DNA of 44,163 bases from Pseudomonadota bacterium. Its GTDB lineage: Bacteria; Pseudomonadota; Gammaproteobacteria; Burkholderiales; Burkholderiaceae_C. The position numbers and the translations under genes were made by a program. The stretch spans positions 1 to 44,163 of the forward strand of contig JAFEEB010000048.1 of the NCBI GenBank assembly GCA_018241325.1. The letters are read 5' to 3'. A model generated the notes under the pieces. It made no database searches. It was not told where the DNA came from and saw only the letters and a program-made list of their open reading frames with translations. This document shows, in pieces, positions 34,541-43,274 of the stretch (the first letter of the stretch is position 1; every line of letters begins with the position of its first letter).

Positions 34541-35488
34541 TCAGGCCGGCACCGGCTCGCCCCCATTGCTTCTTCGTAAGCGCCCCTCCAGCCGAGCCTG
34601 CAACCCGCCCGAGCCCTTGGGCGGGGGTGGAAGCCGGGGATCGCCCTCCCCCTCCGGCGCCGTCTCCGGATAGAACTCCTCCACCACCGCCCCACCTTCT
34701 TCCTCGGTCTCCTCGAACGCTCCGGCCGCATAGCCTTCGCGCGCCGCCTCATCGAGTGCCCACTGGTCAAACCCCAGCTGCTTGCGCCGTTCATCCTCGG
34801 CCGTGGCCTGCACCACCGCCTGCTCCAGGGGGGTGCCCGGTGGCGTGGTGACATCCACGTAGTACACCGGGGCCCGATACGACTGGGTGGTGGACTTGCC
34901 GCGCAGGCGCAGCATCAGGGGCAGCGAGGCCAGCAGGCCGCCCGAGACCGCCTTCAAGTAGGCCAGCCGCGCGGTCAGCGTGCGAATGCTGTTGAAACCC
35001 GTGGTGCGAAACACAAAGGTGCCCAGCCCATCGTCTTCTCCCGCTCCCGTTTCCACTTCGGGCGTGACGACCCGCACGTGCAGCCGCCCATAGGGCTTGC
35101 AGCGTCCGTCTTGCGCCAGTGGGCAGCCCGCCGGGGTCGGACAGGGCAGGCTCTCGATGCCCTGATCGGTCACGCGCCGGCAGCGCTCACCATCCCCCAC
35201 GCACAGGGGCCGGCCGGTTTCCCGATCAAACAGCGTGTAGTGGGCCCTCAGGTTCAGCTCCGGCGCCCCGAAGGGCAGGCGCACCGGGATGCTGCGCAGC
35301 TTGGTGCCAGCATCCTTGCGCAGCGCCGCATCCAGCGGATGCTTGACCCAGCCTTCGAGCCCCTGCACCTGACTGGTCAGGGTGAACTCATCGTCCTTCT
35401 CCGGCAGGCGCCGGCCGTTCTTCTCCACCACCCGGCCAATCGAGATGCGCCCAATCACCGGCGGTGTAATGGCAAGACCTTTCAACAT
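34541..35488 (-). CDS. Gp3-like protein, candidate recombination directionality factor
   Basis: 315-residue protein of the type annotated in ICEs as 'hydrolase or metal-binding protein' and, in the phage phiC31 Gp3-like family, as a recombination directionality factor. It has a cysteine cluster (LCVGDGERCRR, then LPCPTPAGCPLAQDGRCKPYGRLHVRVV) likely binding zinc, and FVFRTTGFNSIRTLTARLAYL. The C-terminal ~60 residues are acidic and Gly/Pro-rich. ATG 35488 follows AAAGGA by 8 bases; the in-frame TTG 35503 is worse placed. It is last in the minus-strand module. The family call is from motif memory, and phiC31 Gp3 partners serine integrases, whereas the integrase here is a tyrosine enzyme. Confidence 0.6.
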   Translation of the reverse strand: MLKGLAITPPVIGRISIGRVVEKNGRRLPEKDDEFTLTSQVQGLEGWVKHPLDAALRKDAGTKLRSIPVRLPFGAPELNLRAHYTLFDRETGRPLCVGDGERCRRVTDQGIESLPCPTPAGCPLAQDGRCKPYGRLHVRVVTPEVETGAGEDDGLGTFVFRTTGFNSIRTLTARLAYLKAVSGGLLASLPLMLRLRGKSTTQSYRAPVYYVDVTTPPGTPLEQAVVQATAEDERRKQLGFDQWALDEAAREGYAAGAFEETEEEGGAVVEEFYPETAPEGEGDPRLPPPPKGSGGLQARLEGRLRRSNGGEPVPA

Positions 35489-35499
35489 GATGTGTCCTT

Positions 35500-36357
35500 T
35501 CAATTGATGGGTATTTCGCGTTCATCCAGGGCCCGTACCGTCTGCGGTTGCGGATCCGGGTCTTCGTCCGGCTCAGGCTCTTCGTCCTCCACCTCCCAGT
35601 CGAAGACCTCCCGTGCCAGGCCAGCCGCATCGGACGTGGGTTGGTCCTCGAACCCGCCCGGCACCTGCACGCCAAAGCGATACGTGCCGGCAAACCCCAA
35701 GCCTTCGTCCAGGTAGTCGATCCAGCCACTCAGGGCCGGATGGGCCTGGACGATCCGCCGCAACACCGGCTCGGGGGGACTCCAGGCGGTCTCGAAGTGC
35801 AGCGCCAGCTCGGTTTCCGACAGGCGTGCAAGCTCGCAGCGGCCACCGTTCCACTTGCATCCCCAGTGCTCCAGCGACCAGCCGTACCAGTCGGCGTGAC
35901 CGTGGCGCTCGATGTTGCGCAGCCGTGTGCGCCCCAGGCTGAGGCAGTGCTGCAACTGCTGCAGGGCCGTCTGAGCGGCCGTCAGGGGCTGCGCCGCGTC
36001 CGGCAGCGACTGCGCCTCGGCCCAGTGCACCAGATCGCCCACCACCCGCACCGGGATGGCCTCGGTGGGCAGCGGCTGACACAGGCGCGCGCACCAGCGG
36101 TCTTGCGCCAGAAACCCCTCCCACGGCTCGGTCATGTGGGCCAGCAAGGCATCGCCCAGCTGGCTCTGGCCGCCGACCTCGATCGCCTCCAGCTCCGGCG
36201 GCATGGGGGCCCAGACGTTGAAGTCCAGGGCATACCCGGCCGGCGCCTGATCCTGATCCTGATCCTCGGCACTCTCTGGTTTGAGTTGCGCCACGAAGCG
36301 CTCCAACGCCTCGGGCGAACCCGTCAGGCGCATGCGGTGATAAACCCAGTTGGGCAT
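35500..36357 (-). CDS. DUF1281/YubB-like ferredoxin-fold protein
   Basis: 285 residues. The start MPNWVYHRMRLTGSPEALERFVAQL and the later NVWAPMPPELEAI, then DWYGWSLEHWGCKWNG and LHFETAWSPPEPVLRRIVQAHPAL, are the signature of the plasmid/ICE DUF1281 (YubB) family. It ends in a strongly acidic stretch (DWEVEDEEPEPDEDPDP). AAAGGA lies 8 bases before ATG 36357. Function is unknown; family members sit in the leading regions of conjugative elements. It ends 11 bases before the Gp3-like start. Confidence 0.72.
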   Translation of the reverse strand: MPNWVYHRMRLTGSPEALERFVAQLKPESAEDQDQDQAPAGYALDFNVWAPMPPELEAIEVGGQSQLGDALLAHMTEPWEGFLAQDRWCARLCQPLPTEAIPVRVVGDLVHWAEAQSLPDAAQPLTAAQTALQQLQHCLSLGRTRLRNIERHGHADWYGWSLEHWGCKWNGGRCELARLSETELALHFETAWSPPEPVLRRIVQAHPALSGWIDYLDEGLGFAGTYRFGVQVPGGFEDQPTSDAAGLAREVFDWEVEDEEPEPDEDPDPQPQTVRALDEREIPIN

Positions 36358-36391
36358 GATGAAATCCTTTCCTTGAAATGAATGAAGACTC

Positions 36392-36410
36392 AAAACCCGA
36401 AGCAATCGGG
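36392..36410 (-). terminator. terminator-like hairpin between YqaJ and DUF1281-like genes
   Basis: On the minus strand CCCGA-TTGCT-TCGGG is followed by TTTTGAG, 18 bases after the YqaJ stop. The stem is only 5 bp with a short T run, so partial termination is more likely than full. Confidence 0.4.
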
Positions 36411-36427
36411 CTCTCGGCCGGATCGCC

Positions 36428-37453
36428 TCAGTCCGCTGCCGTCTGGCCGCGCAGCACAAAGCGCCGGCTGCCGGCTCGCACCTGGCCATAGGCATCCTTC
36501 AAGCCCGGCTGCTCCTGCAACAGGCGCTTGGTGTCCAGCACCACGCTGTCCTTGATTCGGCGAAACGTCACTTCACCGGTCTCGAACACCGCCCGCGAGG
36601 CCTCGCCCATGCGCTCTTCGATGCGCTGGCGCAGCTGGGCTTCCTGTAGTTCGAAGGCCTTCAGCCGCTCGCGCACCGCCTGCAGATCGGAGAAGGTGCT
36701 GCCCATCTCCATGTCCTGCGTCCAGTCCAAGGTTTGGCCGCTGTCCTGGGGGTACAGCGCCTGCAGGGCGCGTTCGGCCGAGGCCGAGCCATCGGCCGGT
36801 GGCGGTGCTCCGTCCTGTACCCGCTGCCAGAACGCCGCTTCCAGCTCGATCAGCCGCTCAATCACGGCGGCATCGCGCTCGATGCGGTGAATGCGCAGCT
36901 CCTGGCCGCCGATCAGCACGATCACATCGGCGGCCTGCTTGCCGGTCACGGCCAGCTGGTGCATCACCTGCAGCTGCACGTACTCGGGCACGCCGTCCCT
37001 CCACAGCCGGGCGCCATGGATGCCGGCGGTCTTGCACTCCAGGATCTGTACCTCAGGGGTGCCCAGCACCTCCCGATCGAGGTTGGCCAGCATCCAGGGG
37101 TGTTCGGGGTGTTGCAGCACCGCATTGACCCGGCGCACCCGCCGGCCGGTGCGGCGCGTGTAGTGCGCCGCCACGATGGGCTCCAGCAGGGTGCCCCAGT
37201 ACATGGGCTGGCTGTCATCGTCGGGATCGGGTTGAGCGAAGCTGGCCTTCCCGGTCTTCTGCGCCCACAGCTCCAAGGGGGACTGGTAGGGGCTCAGACC
37301 GACGGCTGCCGCCGCATCCGAGCTGCCAATGCCCTGGCGGCGCACGTCCAGCCACTCGGCACGGCTCAGCTGCTGGGTCTTGACCAGGCGCAGGGCCGGT
37401 CGGGGTTTGGATGCCACGGATGGCAACCCATTTGATTCAATCATCGGATTCAT
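36428..37453 (-). CDS. YqaJ-family (lambda-exonuclease-like) recombinase nuclease
   Basis: 341-residue nuclease of the YqaJ viral recombinase family, a 5'-3' exonuclease used with a single-strand annealing protein. Motifs are EWLDVRRQGIGSSDAAAAVGLSPYQSPLELWAQKTG (about 33-68), WGTLLEP with Glu91, LANLDREV with Asp126, ILECKTA with Glu139 and Lys141, and Gln161 in VPEYVQLQVMHQL; these form the D-E-K active site. Residues about 250-285 are a coiled coil. AAGGAG, 7 bases before ATG 37453, sets the start. No RecT/Bet annealing protein is adjacent; the DUF932 neighbour often accompanies such nucleases in ICEs. Confidence 0.88.
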   Translation of the reverse strand: MNPMIESNGLPSVASKPRPALRLVKTQQLSRAEWLDVRRQGIGSSDAAAAVGLSPYQSPLELWAQKTGKASFAQPDPDDDSQPMYWGTLLEPIVAAHYTRRTGRRVRRVNAVLQHPEHPWMLANLDREVLGTPEVQILECKTAGIHGARLWRDGVPEYVQLQVMHQLAVTGKQAADVIVLIGGQELRIHRIERDAAVIERLIELEAAFWQRVQDGAPPPADGSASAERALQALYPQDSGQTLDWTQDMEMGSTFSDLQAVRERLKAFELQEAQLRQRIEERMGEASRAVFETGEVTFRRIKDSVVLDTKRLLQEQPGLKDAYGQVRAGSRRFVLRGQTAAD

Positions 37454-37477
37454 GACGCACTCCTTCAGAAACAGGAA

Positions 37478-37505
37478 AGCCCCGGCGCCATGAGGTGCCG
37501 GGGCT
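37478..37505 (-). terminator. GC-rich hairpin between DUF932 and YqaJ genes
   Basis: AGCCCCGGC (37478-37486) pairs with GCCGGGGCT (37497-37505) across a 10-base loop. On the minus strand it is followed by TTCCTGTTTC and, 24 bases after the stem, the YqaJ start. It is a strong 9-bp stem with an imperfect T tail. Confidence 0.5.
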
Positions 37506-37540
37506 ATGGACGGGGATAAACAAAGACTCAGGCCACCGAA

Positions 37541-38533
37541 TCAGGCGACCAGTTGCAAGGCCTGGGTCAAAGCCCGCTGCTTGAGATTCGCCCCCTGGCC
37601 GAACCAGGCGCTGTCCAGGCGGTACTCGCGGCTGCGAGCGCGCCGTTCGTGATCGACAAACTCGGTGACAGCGCTGAGCAGCCCCCAGGCGGTGCCCTTG
37701 GCGGCAGCCAGCTCCGCCCCTCGGCCCTGACCGTCGTAGAGCGCCTGCACCTGCTTGAGGGCGCGTTCGTTGATCAGGGAGGTGGCAGACGAGGTTGACG
37801 CTGCAGAACCGATCGAAGCACTGCCCTCGGGCTCACACAAGAGCCTCAGGAAGTAGTTCATCGCCTCGTGGTTCTTGACCTTGCGCTCGGCCAGGGTCTT
37901 CATGCGGTACATGAAGCCATCCCACTGGGAGACGGCCACCCCGAGCTGCTGCTTGACCGCCTGGGCGTCAAAGCGGGTGTTGTGCGGCACCCGTATGGCG
38001 CCTTCGGCCTGGCGCAAGGCCATGTTCAGGCTGTTCTGGCACACCACGCGGATGGTGGTGGGGGTGGCGGTGGTGGCCAGGGTGCCGTCGCACGAGGTGG
38101 CCAGCAGCAGGTAGCCATTGACCAAGTCATCCCCCTTCAAGGCCAGGGACTTGCCGGTACGCGCCAGGGCCCAGAACTTGCGGCCTTCCTTGAGCACGCC
38201 GGCGGTCTCCAGCTCGTAGCCGGCCACCTCGGTCAGGTCACGGTAGAACTCCAGCACCTCGCGGGGCTGGACCACCTGGTAGCGGGCGCCGACCACCGAC
38301 AGGGGCAGCTGGGAGTCGGAGCGGAACAGCACCTTGTGTTCGTCAAAGCTGTGGATGGCACCCAGGTTGCCGGCCTGATCGCTCATGAAGTTCACGGGAG
38401 CCTCGCAGATGCGCCAGTCCATGCCGGCGGCACGGGCCCAGGTTTCGATGGATTGCTTGGCGGGCAGGCGCTGGCCCACGTCTTGCCACGGGGCGGGGCT
38501 GACGGGAACAAAGGAAGCAACGGACAGGGACAT
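37541..38533 (-). CDS. DUF932-domain protein
   Basis: 330-residue protein of the DUF932 family (phage/plasmid-related, TIGR03299 type). Signatures are WRICEAPVNF, HKVLFRSDSQLPLSVVGARYQVVQPREVLEF, KFWALARTG, YLLLATSCDGTLATTATPTTIRVVCQNSLNMAL and RVPHNTRFDAQAVKQQLG. Members occur beside phage-like recombination nucleases; the molecular role is undefined. AAGGAG, 8 bases before ATG 38533, sets the start, 13 codons inside the longest possible frame. Confidence 0.82.
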   Translation of the reverse strand: MSLSVASFVPVSPAPWQDVGQRLPAKQSIETWARAAGMDWRICEAPVNFMSDQAGNLGAIHSFDEHKVLFRSDSQLPLSVVGARYQVVQPREVLEFYRDLTEVAGYELETAGVLKEGRKFWALARTGKSLALKGDDLVNGYLLLATSCDGTLATTATPTTIRVVCQNSLNMALRQAEGAIRVPHNTRFDAQAVKQQLGVAVSQWDGFMYRMKTLAERKVKNHEAMNYFLRLLCEPEGSASIGSAASTSSATSLINERALKQVQALYDGQGRGAELAAAKGTAWGLLSAVTEFVDHERRARSREYRLDSAWFGQGANLKQRALTQALQLVA

Positions 38534-38572
38534 GGAAATCTCCTTGAGATCAAGGCGCCGAGGCGCAGACAC

Positions 38573-38592
38573 AAAAAAAGCCCCGACGGGGC
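38573..38592 (-). terminator. Rho-independent terminator
   Basis: On the minus strand GCCCC-GTC-GGGGC is followed directly by seven T residues, 43 bases after the stop of the gene at 38636. This is the cleanest terminator of the module, placed between two genes of the same orientation. Confidence 0.7.
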
Positions 38593-38635
38593 CGATGGAC
38601 AGAAACGACAGGGAAAAGAAGCAGGACGCGGGAAC

Positions 38636-38974
38636 TCAGACCCTCGGGGTGAAGGTGTGGCCGCAGGTCAGGCAGGCGTGCGAGTCGAGCCAGTTCTGGT
38701 CGATGGCTTCACCGACGTCGCTGCCGACTTCGCGGCCAAGTGCGCCACCGATGGCGCCGCCGATGCAGGCCCCGGCAATGGCGCCGATGGAGCTGCCCAG
38801 GGGGCCAGCAATGAGACCAACGGTGGCACCGGCCTGAGCGCCGCTGGTGGCGCCGCGCAGGGCCACGGCAATGCCGCTGGCGGTGCCAAGGGCGGTGCCG
38901 ACCGCGGCGCCGGTGTTGCGGCCGACGTGGCGGGGCATGACGCGGGGGGATTGGCAGTTGGGACAGGTGTGCAT
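38636..38974 (-). CDS. split zinc ribbon with inserted glycine-zipper segment
   Basis: 112 residues. The N-terminus has CPNCQSPRV (Cys4, Cys7) and the C-terminus CLTCGHTFTPRV, together the four cysteines of one zinc ribbon. Between them, residues about 20-90 are a Gly/Ala-rich glycine-zipper region (GAAVGTALGTASGIAVALRG, then GATVGLIAGPLGSSIGAIAGACIGGAIGGALG) likely to insert in the membrane as a hairpin. The two half-ribbons would meet on the cytoplasmic side. AAGGAA precedes ATG 38974. Function is unknown. Confidence 0.7.
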   Translation of the reverse strand: MHTCPNCQSPRVMPRHVGRNTGAAVGTALGTASGIAVALRGATSGAQAGATVGLIAGPLGSSIGAIAGACIGGAIGGALGREVGSDVGEAIDQNWLDSHACLTCGHTFTPRV

Positions 38975-39002
38975 GCAAGATTCCTTCAGACACAGGAAAA
39001 GG

Positions 39003-39061
39003 CCCTGACGGCAGACAGCCCGGCGATCCGCATGGGATGGCCGGGCTGCTGCAGGTCAGGG
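39003..39061. other. long nested stem-loop upstream of the zinc-ribbon gene
   Basis: CCCTGAC (39003-39009) pairs with GTCAGGG (39055-39061), and inside it CAGCCCGGC (39016-39024) pairs with GCCGGGCTG (39040-39048). On the minus strand it is followed by CCTTTTCCTGTG and then the ribosome site of the gene starting at 38974. It may be a leader attenuator or terminator. The rest of the 322-base gap to the SRAP gene shows nothing I can support. Confidence 0.5.
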
Positions 39062-39296
39062 GGAAGGTGAACCGGTGGGGTTCACTTCAGTGATATGTGA
39101 CTGAAAAATTCTGGATTGAGGCGACGGCGGACGCTCCGACAGTTGCGCTCACGCTGCTGCAAACATTTCCTCTGGAGGTGAAGCGCCTCATCTGGGCCGA
39201 AGCTGATGTGCGGTCCAGGGGCACGCACAGGCGTCGTCCGCCATCCTCAGGGCTGTGCGCCGCCGCTGCCCGAGTCCAACGTCGCACAATGCCCCG

Positions 39297-39962
39297 ATGT
39301 GCAACCGCTACGTGAGCCCCCAGGAGGCCGACATCGAGCGCGCCTGGCATATCGGCGCGCGCAACCCGGTGCGCTGGTGGGATGAGGTCGTGTTTCCGCG
39401 CGGCCGGGGCGCCTTCGTCCGGCGCGCGGTGCGCGATGCCGGATACGCGCGCGAGTTGGTAGCCGGCCAGTGGGGCCTGATCCCGTGGTTTGCCAAGGCG
39501 GTCCGACTGTCCTACTCCACCAACAACGCGCGCAGCGAGGAGCTGGCGGCCAAGGCCACGTACAAACAGCCTTGGGCCAGGGGCCAGCGCTGCATCATTC
39601 CGGCGCTGTCGTTTGATGAGCCGTGCTGGGAGACCGGCAAGAACGTCTGGTGGCGTTTTTGCCGCGCCGATGGCATGCCCTGGGGCTTGGCTGGACTTTG
39701 GAACACCTGGATCGACAAGGCTACGGGCGAGGTGCATGAGAGTTACACCATGCTGACCATCAATGCCGACCGTCACCCGCTGATGAGCCGCATGCACAAG
39801 CCCGATCCGAAGCTGCCACTCAATCAGCAGGACAAGCGCAGCGTGATCCCGATAGAAGTGGGCGACGTGGATCAATGGTTGGCCGGCACCGTCGCTGAGG
39901 CCCAGGAATTGCTCAGGCTGGCCGAGGCTGAGGTTTTCGACGCGGTGGCGGTGGCGTCATGA
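39297..39962 (+). CDS. SRAP-family DNA-protein crosslink protein (YedK/HMCES-like)
   Basis: 221-residue protein that covalently traps abasic sites in single-stranded DNA through its N-terminal cysteine. Cys2 is directly after the initiator Met (MCNRY), and the other active-site positions are Asn76/77 (YSTNNARSE), Glu108 (PALSFDEP) and His160 (NADRHPLMSRMH), spaced as in E. coli YedK (Cys2, Asn75, Glu105, His160, from memory). The usual FYEW around the Glu is changed to FDEP. ATG 39297 must be the start, because the Cys must be residue 2. SRAP genes are frequent in mobile elements and phages, alongside recombination genes such as the nearby YqaJ. Confidence 0.88.
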   Translation: MCNRYVSPQEADIERAWHIGARNPVRWWDEVVFPRGRGAFVRRAVRDAGYARELVAGQWGLIPWFAKAVRLSYSTNNARSEELAAKATYKQPWARGQRCIIPALSFDEPCWETGKNVWWRFCRADGMPWGLAGLWNTWIDKATGEVHESYTMLTINADRHPLMSRMHKPDPKLPLNQQDKRSVIPIEVGDVDQWLAGTVAEAQELLRLAEAEVFDAVAVAS

Positions 39963-40296
39963 CGGCGCGCGCAGCAGCGTGTACGCCGTCTTCGTTTTAC
40001 TCCTCGGCGACCAGCTCCATCTGTGCCAGCTCGCCTGCACTGAACAAGGCACGGGCATCGAAGATCAGTTTGCGCAGCTCAGGCACATCCAGCTGACCCG
40101 GGCCACCGTGGGCCGGGTTGGCCTTGGACGGCTTGCAGCGCGTGGTTCGACTTCGTCACCGTGTGCGGAGATTTCATGCAGACCCGGTGCACGCCGGTGT
40201 ACAGGTCGGACGTCGGTGGACGTGGAGCCAACGTGATCGGCGACGTGGGAGCGTGAAGACAGGGAGGACGCAGCACGCCCCGATACACTCAAACCC
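39963..40296. other. 334-base gap before hsdM with a possible gene remnant
   Basis: No intact gene. On the minus strand, 39997-40145 reads a well-formed C-terminal-looking peptide (GQLDVPELRKLIFDARALFS, then AGELAQMELVAEE and a stop), open for only about 50 codons after an upstream stop. It may be the tail of a decayed gene. The hsdM promoter should lie near 40180-40290, but no clear boxes are seen. Confidence 0.35.
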
Positions 40297-42045
40297 ATGC
40301 CCCCGCAACCCGCCCTGTCCTCCTTCCTCTGGTCCGTCGCCGACCTGCTGCGTGGCGACTACAAGCAGTCCGACTATGGCAAGGTTATCCTCCCTTTCAC
40401 CGTGCTGCGCCGCCTGGACTGCGTGCTCGAATCCACCAAGGACGCGGTGCTGCTCGAACTGGCCGCCAAACAGAAGCTGGGTGTCAACCCCGACCCCTTC
40501 CTCAAGCGCAAGACCGGCCTGCCGTTCTTCAACCAGTCGCCGCTGGATTTGAACAAGCTGCTGGGCGACCCTAGCAACGTGGCGCAAAACCTGCTGAGCT
40601 ACCTGCAGGGCTTCTCGCCCGAGGTGCGCGACATCTTCGAGCACTTCGAGTTCCAGACCCAGATCGAGCGCCTGTCCAAGGCCGGCCTGCTCTACCAGGT
40701 GACCGAGAAGTTCTGCCAGATCGACCTGCACCCCAAGCGCGTCAGCAACGCCGACATGGGCACCGTGTTCGAGGAGCTGATCCGCAAGTTCGCCGAACTC
40801 TCCAATGAAACCGCCGGCGAGCACTTCACCCCGCGCGAGGTCATCCGCCTGATGGTCAACCTGCTGTTTGTCGAGGACAGCGACGCCCTCGCCAAACCCG
40901 GCGTGGTGCGCACCCTGTACGACCCGACGGCCGGCACCGGCGGCATGCTCAGCGTGGCCGGTGAATACCTGGCCCAGCTCAACCCCAAGGCCAGCCTGAA
41001 CGTCTACGGCCAGGAGCTCAACCCCGAGTCCTACGCCATCTGCAAGGCCGACATGCTGATCAAGGGCCAGGACGTGGGCAACATCACCTTTGGAAACACC
41101 CTCAGCGACGACGGCCACCCCGGCGAGCACTTCGACTACATGCTGTCCAACCCGCCCTTCGGCGTGGAGTGGAAAAAGGTTGAGAAGGAGGTCCGCAAGG
41201 AGCACGAGACCCAGGGCTTCGCCGGCCGCTTCGGCCCCGGCCTGCCGCGCGTGTCCGACGGCTCCATGCTGTTTTTGCTGCACCTGCTCAGCAAGATGCG
41301 CCCCACGGCCGAGGGCGGCAGCCGCTTTGGCATCGTGCTCAACGGCTCACCGCTGTTCACCGGCGGCGCCGGCTCGGGCGAATCCGAAATCCGCCGCCAT
41401 GTGCTGGAAAACGACCTGTGCGAAGCCATCGTCGGCCTGCCCACCGACATGTTCTACAACACCGGCATCGCCACCTACGTGTGGATCATCAGCAACCGCA
41501 AGCCGCCCGCACGCAAGGGCAAGGTGCAGTTGATCGACGCCAGCGGCATGTGGCAGAAGATGCGCAAGAGCCTGGGTTCCAAGCGCAAGGAGCTGTCGGA
41601 CGAACACATCGCCCACATCACCCGGCTGTTCGGCAGCTTTGAGGAGGCCCAGGACGAAGACGGCAAGCCCATCAGCCGCCTCTTCGACAACGAGGACTTC
41701 GGCTACCACGCCATCACCGTCGAGCGCCCGCTGCGCGACGACGCCGGCCAGATCGTGCTCGGCCTCAAGGGCAAGCAAAAGGGCAAGCCGCAGCCCGACA
41801 GCGCGCTACGCGACACCGAGAACGTGCCCTATACCGAAGACGTAGGCGAATACTTCCGGCGCGAGGTGCTGCCACACGCGAGCGACGCCTGGATCGACCC
41901 CGACAAGACCAAGGTGGGCTACGAAATTCCGTTCAACCGCCACTTCTACGTCTTCAAGCCACCCCGGCCGCTGACCGAGATCGATGCCGAGCTGAAAACC
42001 ACCACCGACCGCATCCTGGAGATGATCAAGGGGCTGTCGGCATGA
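40297..42045 (+). CDS. hsdM: type I restriction-modification methyltransferase HsdM
   Basis: 582-residue N6-adenine methyltransferase subunit of a type I R-M system. An N-terminal recognition-associated helical domain ([31 protein letters not shown]) precedes [33 protein letters not shown], the AdoMet motif DPTAGTGGM (209-217) and the catalytic NPPF (285-288), then [13 protein letters not shown]-like and [17 protein letters not shown]. All motifs are intact. It heads a plus-strand operon that continues into hsdS past the window; hsdR is not in view. Confidence 0.94.
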   Translation: MPPQPALSSFLWSVADLLRGDYKQSDYGKVILPFTVLRRLDCVLESTKDAVLLELAAKQKLGVNPDPFLKRKTGLPFFNQSPLDLNKLLGDPSNVAQNLLSYLQGFSPEVRDIFEHFEFQTQIERLSKAGLLYQVTEKFCQIDLHPKRVSNADMGTVFEELIRKFAELSNETAGEHFTPREVIRLMVNLLFVEDSDALAKPGVVRTLYDPTAGTGGMLSVAGEYLAQLNPKASLNVYGQELNPESYAICKADMLIKGQDVGNITFGNTLSDDGHPGEHFDYMLSNPPFGVEWKKVEKEVRKEHETQGFAGRFGPGLPRVSDGSMLFLLHLLSKMRPTAEGGSRFGIVLNGSPLFTGGAGSGESEIRRHVLENDLCEAIVGLPTDMFYNTGIATYVWIISNRKPPARKGKVQLIDASGMWQKMRKSLGSKRKELSDEHIAHITRLFGSFEEAQDEDGKPISRLFDNEDFGYHAITVERPLRDDAGQIVLGLKGKQKGKPQPDSALRDTENVPYTEDVGEYFRREVLPHASDAWIDPDKTKVGYEIPFNRHFYVFKPPRPLTEIDAELKTTTDRILEMIKGLSA

Positions 42046-42082
42046 TTTTTATCACATCTGAAAGCGGAAAATTGAAATTTCT

Positions 42083-42108
42083 ATTGAATATCAATGAGTT
42101 GCTATGAT
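42083..42108 (+). promoter_or_regulatory. candidate extended -10 promoter with overlapping dyad
   Basis: TGCTATGAT (42100-42108) is an extended -10 box about 50 bases before ATG 42159. An ATTGA-ATA-TCAAT dyad (42083-42095) lies just upstream in an AT-rich stretch that contrasts with the GC-rich genes around it. This suggests that the downstream genes can be expressed apart from hsdM and are regulated. Confidence 0.4.
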
Positions 42109-42158
42109 GTCACCATGTCGCACGACGCTTGTCAGCGGTACTTTCCGGAGGCGTGTTC

Positions 42159-43274
42159 ATGAATCCATTCGACTTCCTTGCCGCGAAGCTGGAGGGGGAA
42201 CGATTCGATCGCCACACCTTGCCGCTCGAAGTGCTCCGTGACTTTGCTGCCTTGCAAGAGATGCTGGTTGAGGTCGCCAAGTGGGAATTCCGAAACGCCC
42301 ACCCCGATCGGCAGCGCATTCCTCGAAATTTCGATGAAGGCTTGGAATTGCATTTGGCGCAGATTGGAGAAGGAAGCGTCGTTGCTACCCTGGTGCTGCC
42401 ATTGCTCGGCCTGTTTCCACAAGAAAACGTGCGCTATCTGGAACAGGCCCGCGATCACATCGTCGAGTCCATCGCGAAGGCAGATGCCGGCCAACAGCCG
42501 CCTCTGCCACCGAACCTGCTGAGCTACTTCGACCGTTTTGGCCGCAGCCTGCGCGAAGGCGAGTCCATCACGTTTGCACGTGCAGACGGTGGCGGTGCCC
42601 GACTCAGCCCTGAAACCCGTCTCAAGTTGGTCAAGGCTGCGAAGGTGCAAAGCTGGACCGAAGAAGTGGCCTTGCGAGGGCGTGTGCCGGAGGCTGACCA
42701 AGATCGCCAGACCTTCCAGATTCAGCTGCGCGACGGCACCAAGCTGACGGCACCCTTGGACGAGCAATTTCAAGAAACTGTCTTCAAGGCATTCAGCGAC
42801 TACAAGAGCGGCGCGCATGTCCTCATCAAAGGCATAGCGCGCAAAAATGGTGGAGCCAGCCCGGCATACAGAGACATTGAATCGGTCGAACGCGTCAGTT
42901 TGCTCGACCCGCTGGACGTCGGCTTACGTATCGAAGATTTCTTCGATCTGCGCGATGGCTGGCTGGACGGCAAGGGACTGGCGCCACCGTCGGACGGCCT
43001 GCATTGGCTGCAACACGCCTTTGGCGCCGACTACAGCAGCGAGCTACGCCTGCCCTATCTCTACCCCACGCCCGAAGGCGGCGTGCGCGCCGAATGGAGC
43101 ACCCCTGAATCGGAGATTAGCCTCGACATCGACCTGAACACCCGCAACGCCAGTTACCACGCCCTCGACTTGCGCACGGATACGACCGATGAAGTGCAAC
43201 TGAACCTGGGGGGCGACATCGGCTGGCGTGAGCTGGACCGGCGGCTGCGCGCTGTGGAGGGCTTGCAAGCATGA
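42159..43274 (+). CDS. unrecognised protein inside the R-M operon (371 aa)
   Basis: MNPFDFLAAKLEGERFDRHT at the start, then an N-terminal half that is helical (FAALQEMLVEVAKWEF, QENVRYLEQARDHIVESIAK). The second half is beta-rich, with GRVPEADQDRQTFQIQLRDGTKLTAPLDEQFQETVFKAFSDY (about 184-225), which reads like an OB/beta-barrel stretch, and a C-terminal LRLPYLYPTPEGGVRAEWS...ISLDIDL segment. No signal peptide or membrane span. CCGGAGG, 7 bases before ATG 42159, sets the start. Its stop overlaps the next gene (ATGA at 43271), so they act as a pair. No enzymatic motif is recognised. Confidence 0.75.
   Translation: MNPFDFLAAKLEGERFDRHTLPLEVLRDFAALQEMLVEVAKWEFRNAHPDRQRIPRNFDEGLELHLAQIGEGSVVATLVLPLLGLFPQENVRYLEQARDHIVESIAKADAGQQPPLPPNLLSYFDRFGRSLREGESITFARADGGGARLSPETRLKLVKAAKVQSWTEEVALRGRVPEADQDRQTFQIQLRDGTKLTAPLDEQFQETVFKAFSDYKSGAHVLIKGIARKNGGASPAYRDIESVERVSLLDPLDVGLRIEDFFDLRDGWLDGKGLAPPSDGLHWLQHAFGADYSSELRLPYLYPTPEGGVRAEWSTPESEISLDIDLNTRNASYHALDLRTDTTDEVQLNLGGDIGWRELDRRLRAVEGLQA

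Noticed and set aside
38573-39061. CRISPR-like spacing of hairpins
   Set aside because: The stems differ in sequence, sit between genes and lack regular repeat-spacer structure; no CRISPR array is present in the window.
39087-39875. 262-codon frame antisense to the SRAP gene
   Set aside because: The plus-strand frame has the SRAP active-site residues with correct spacing; the antisense frame has no motif.
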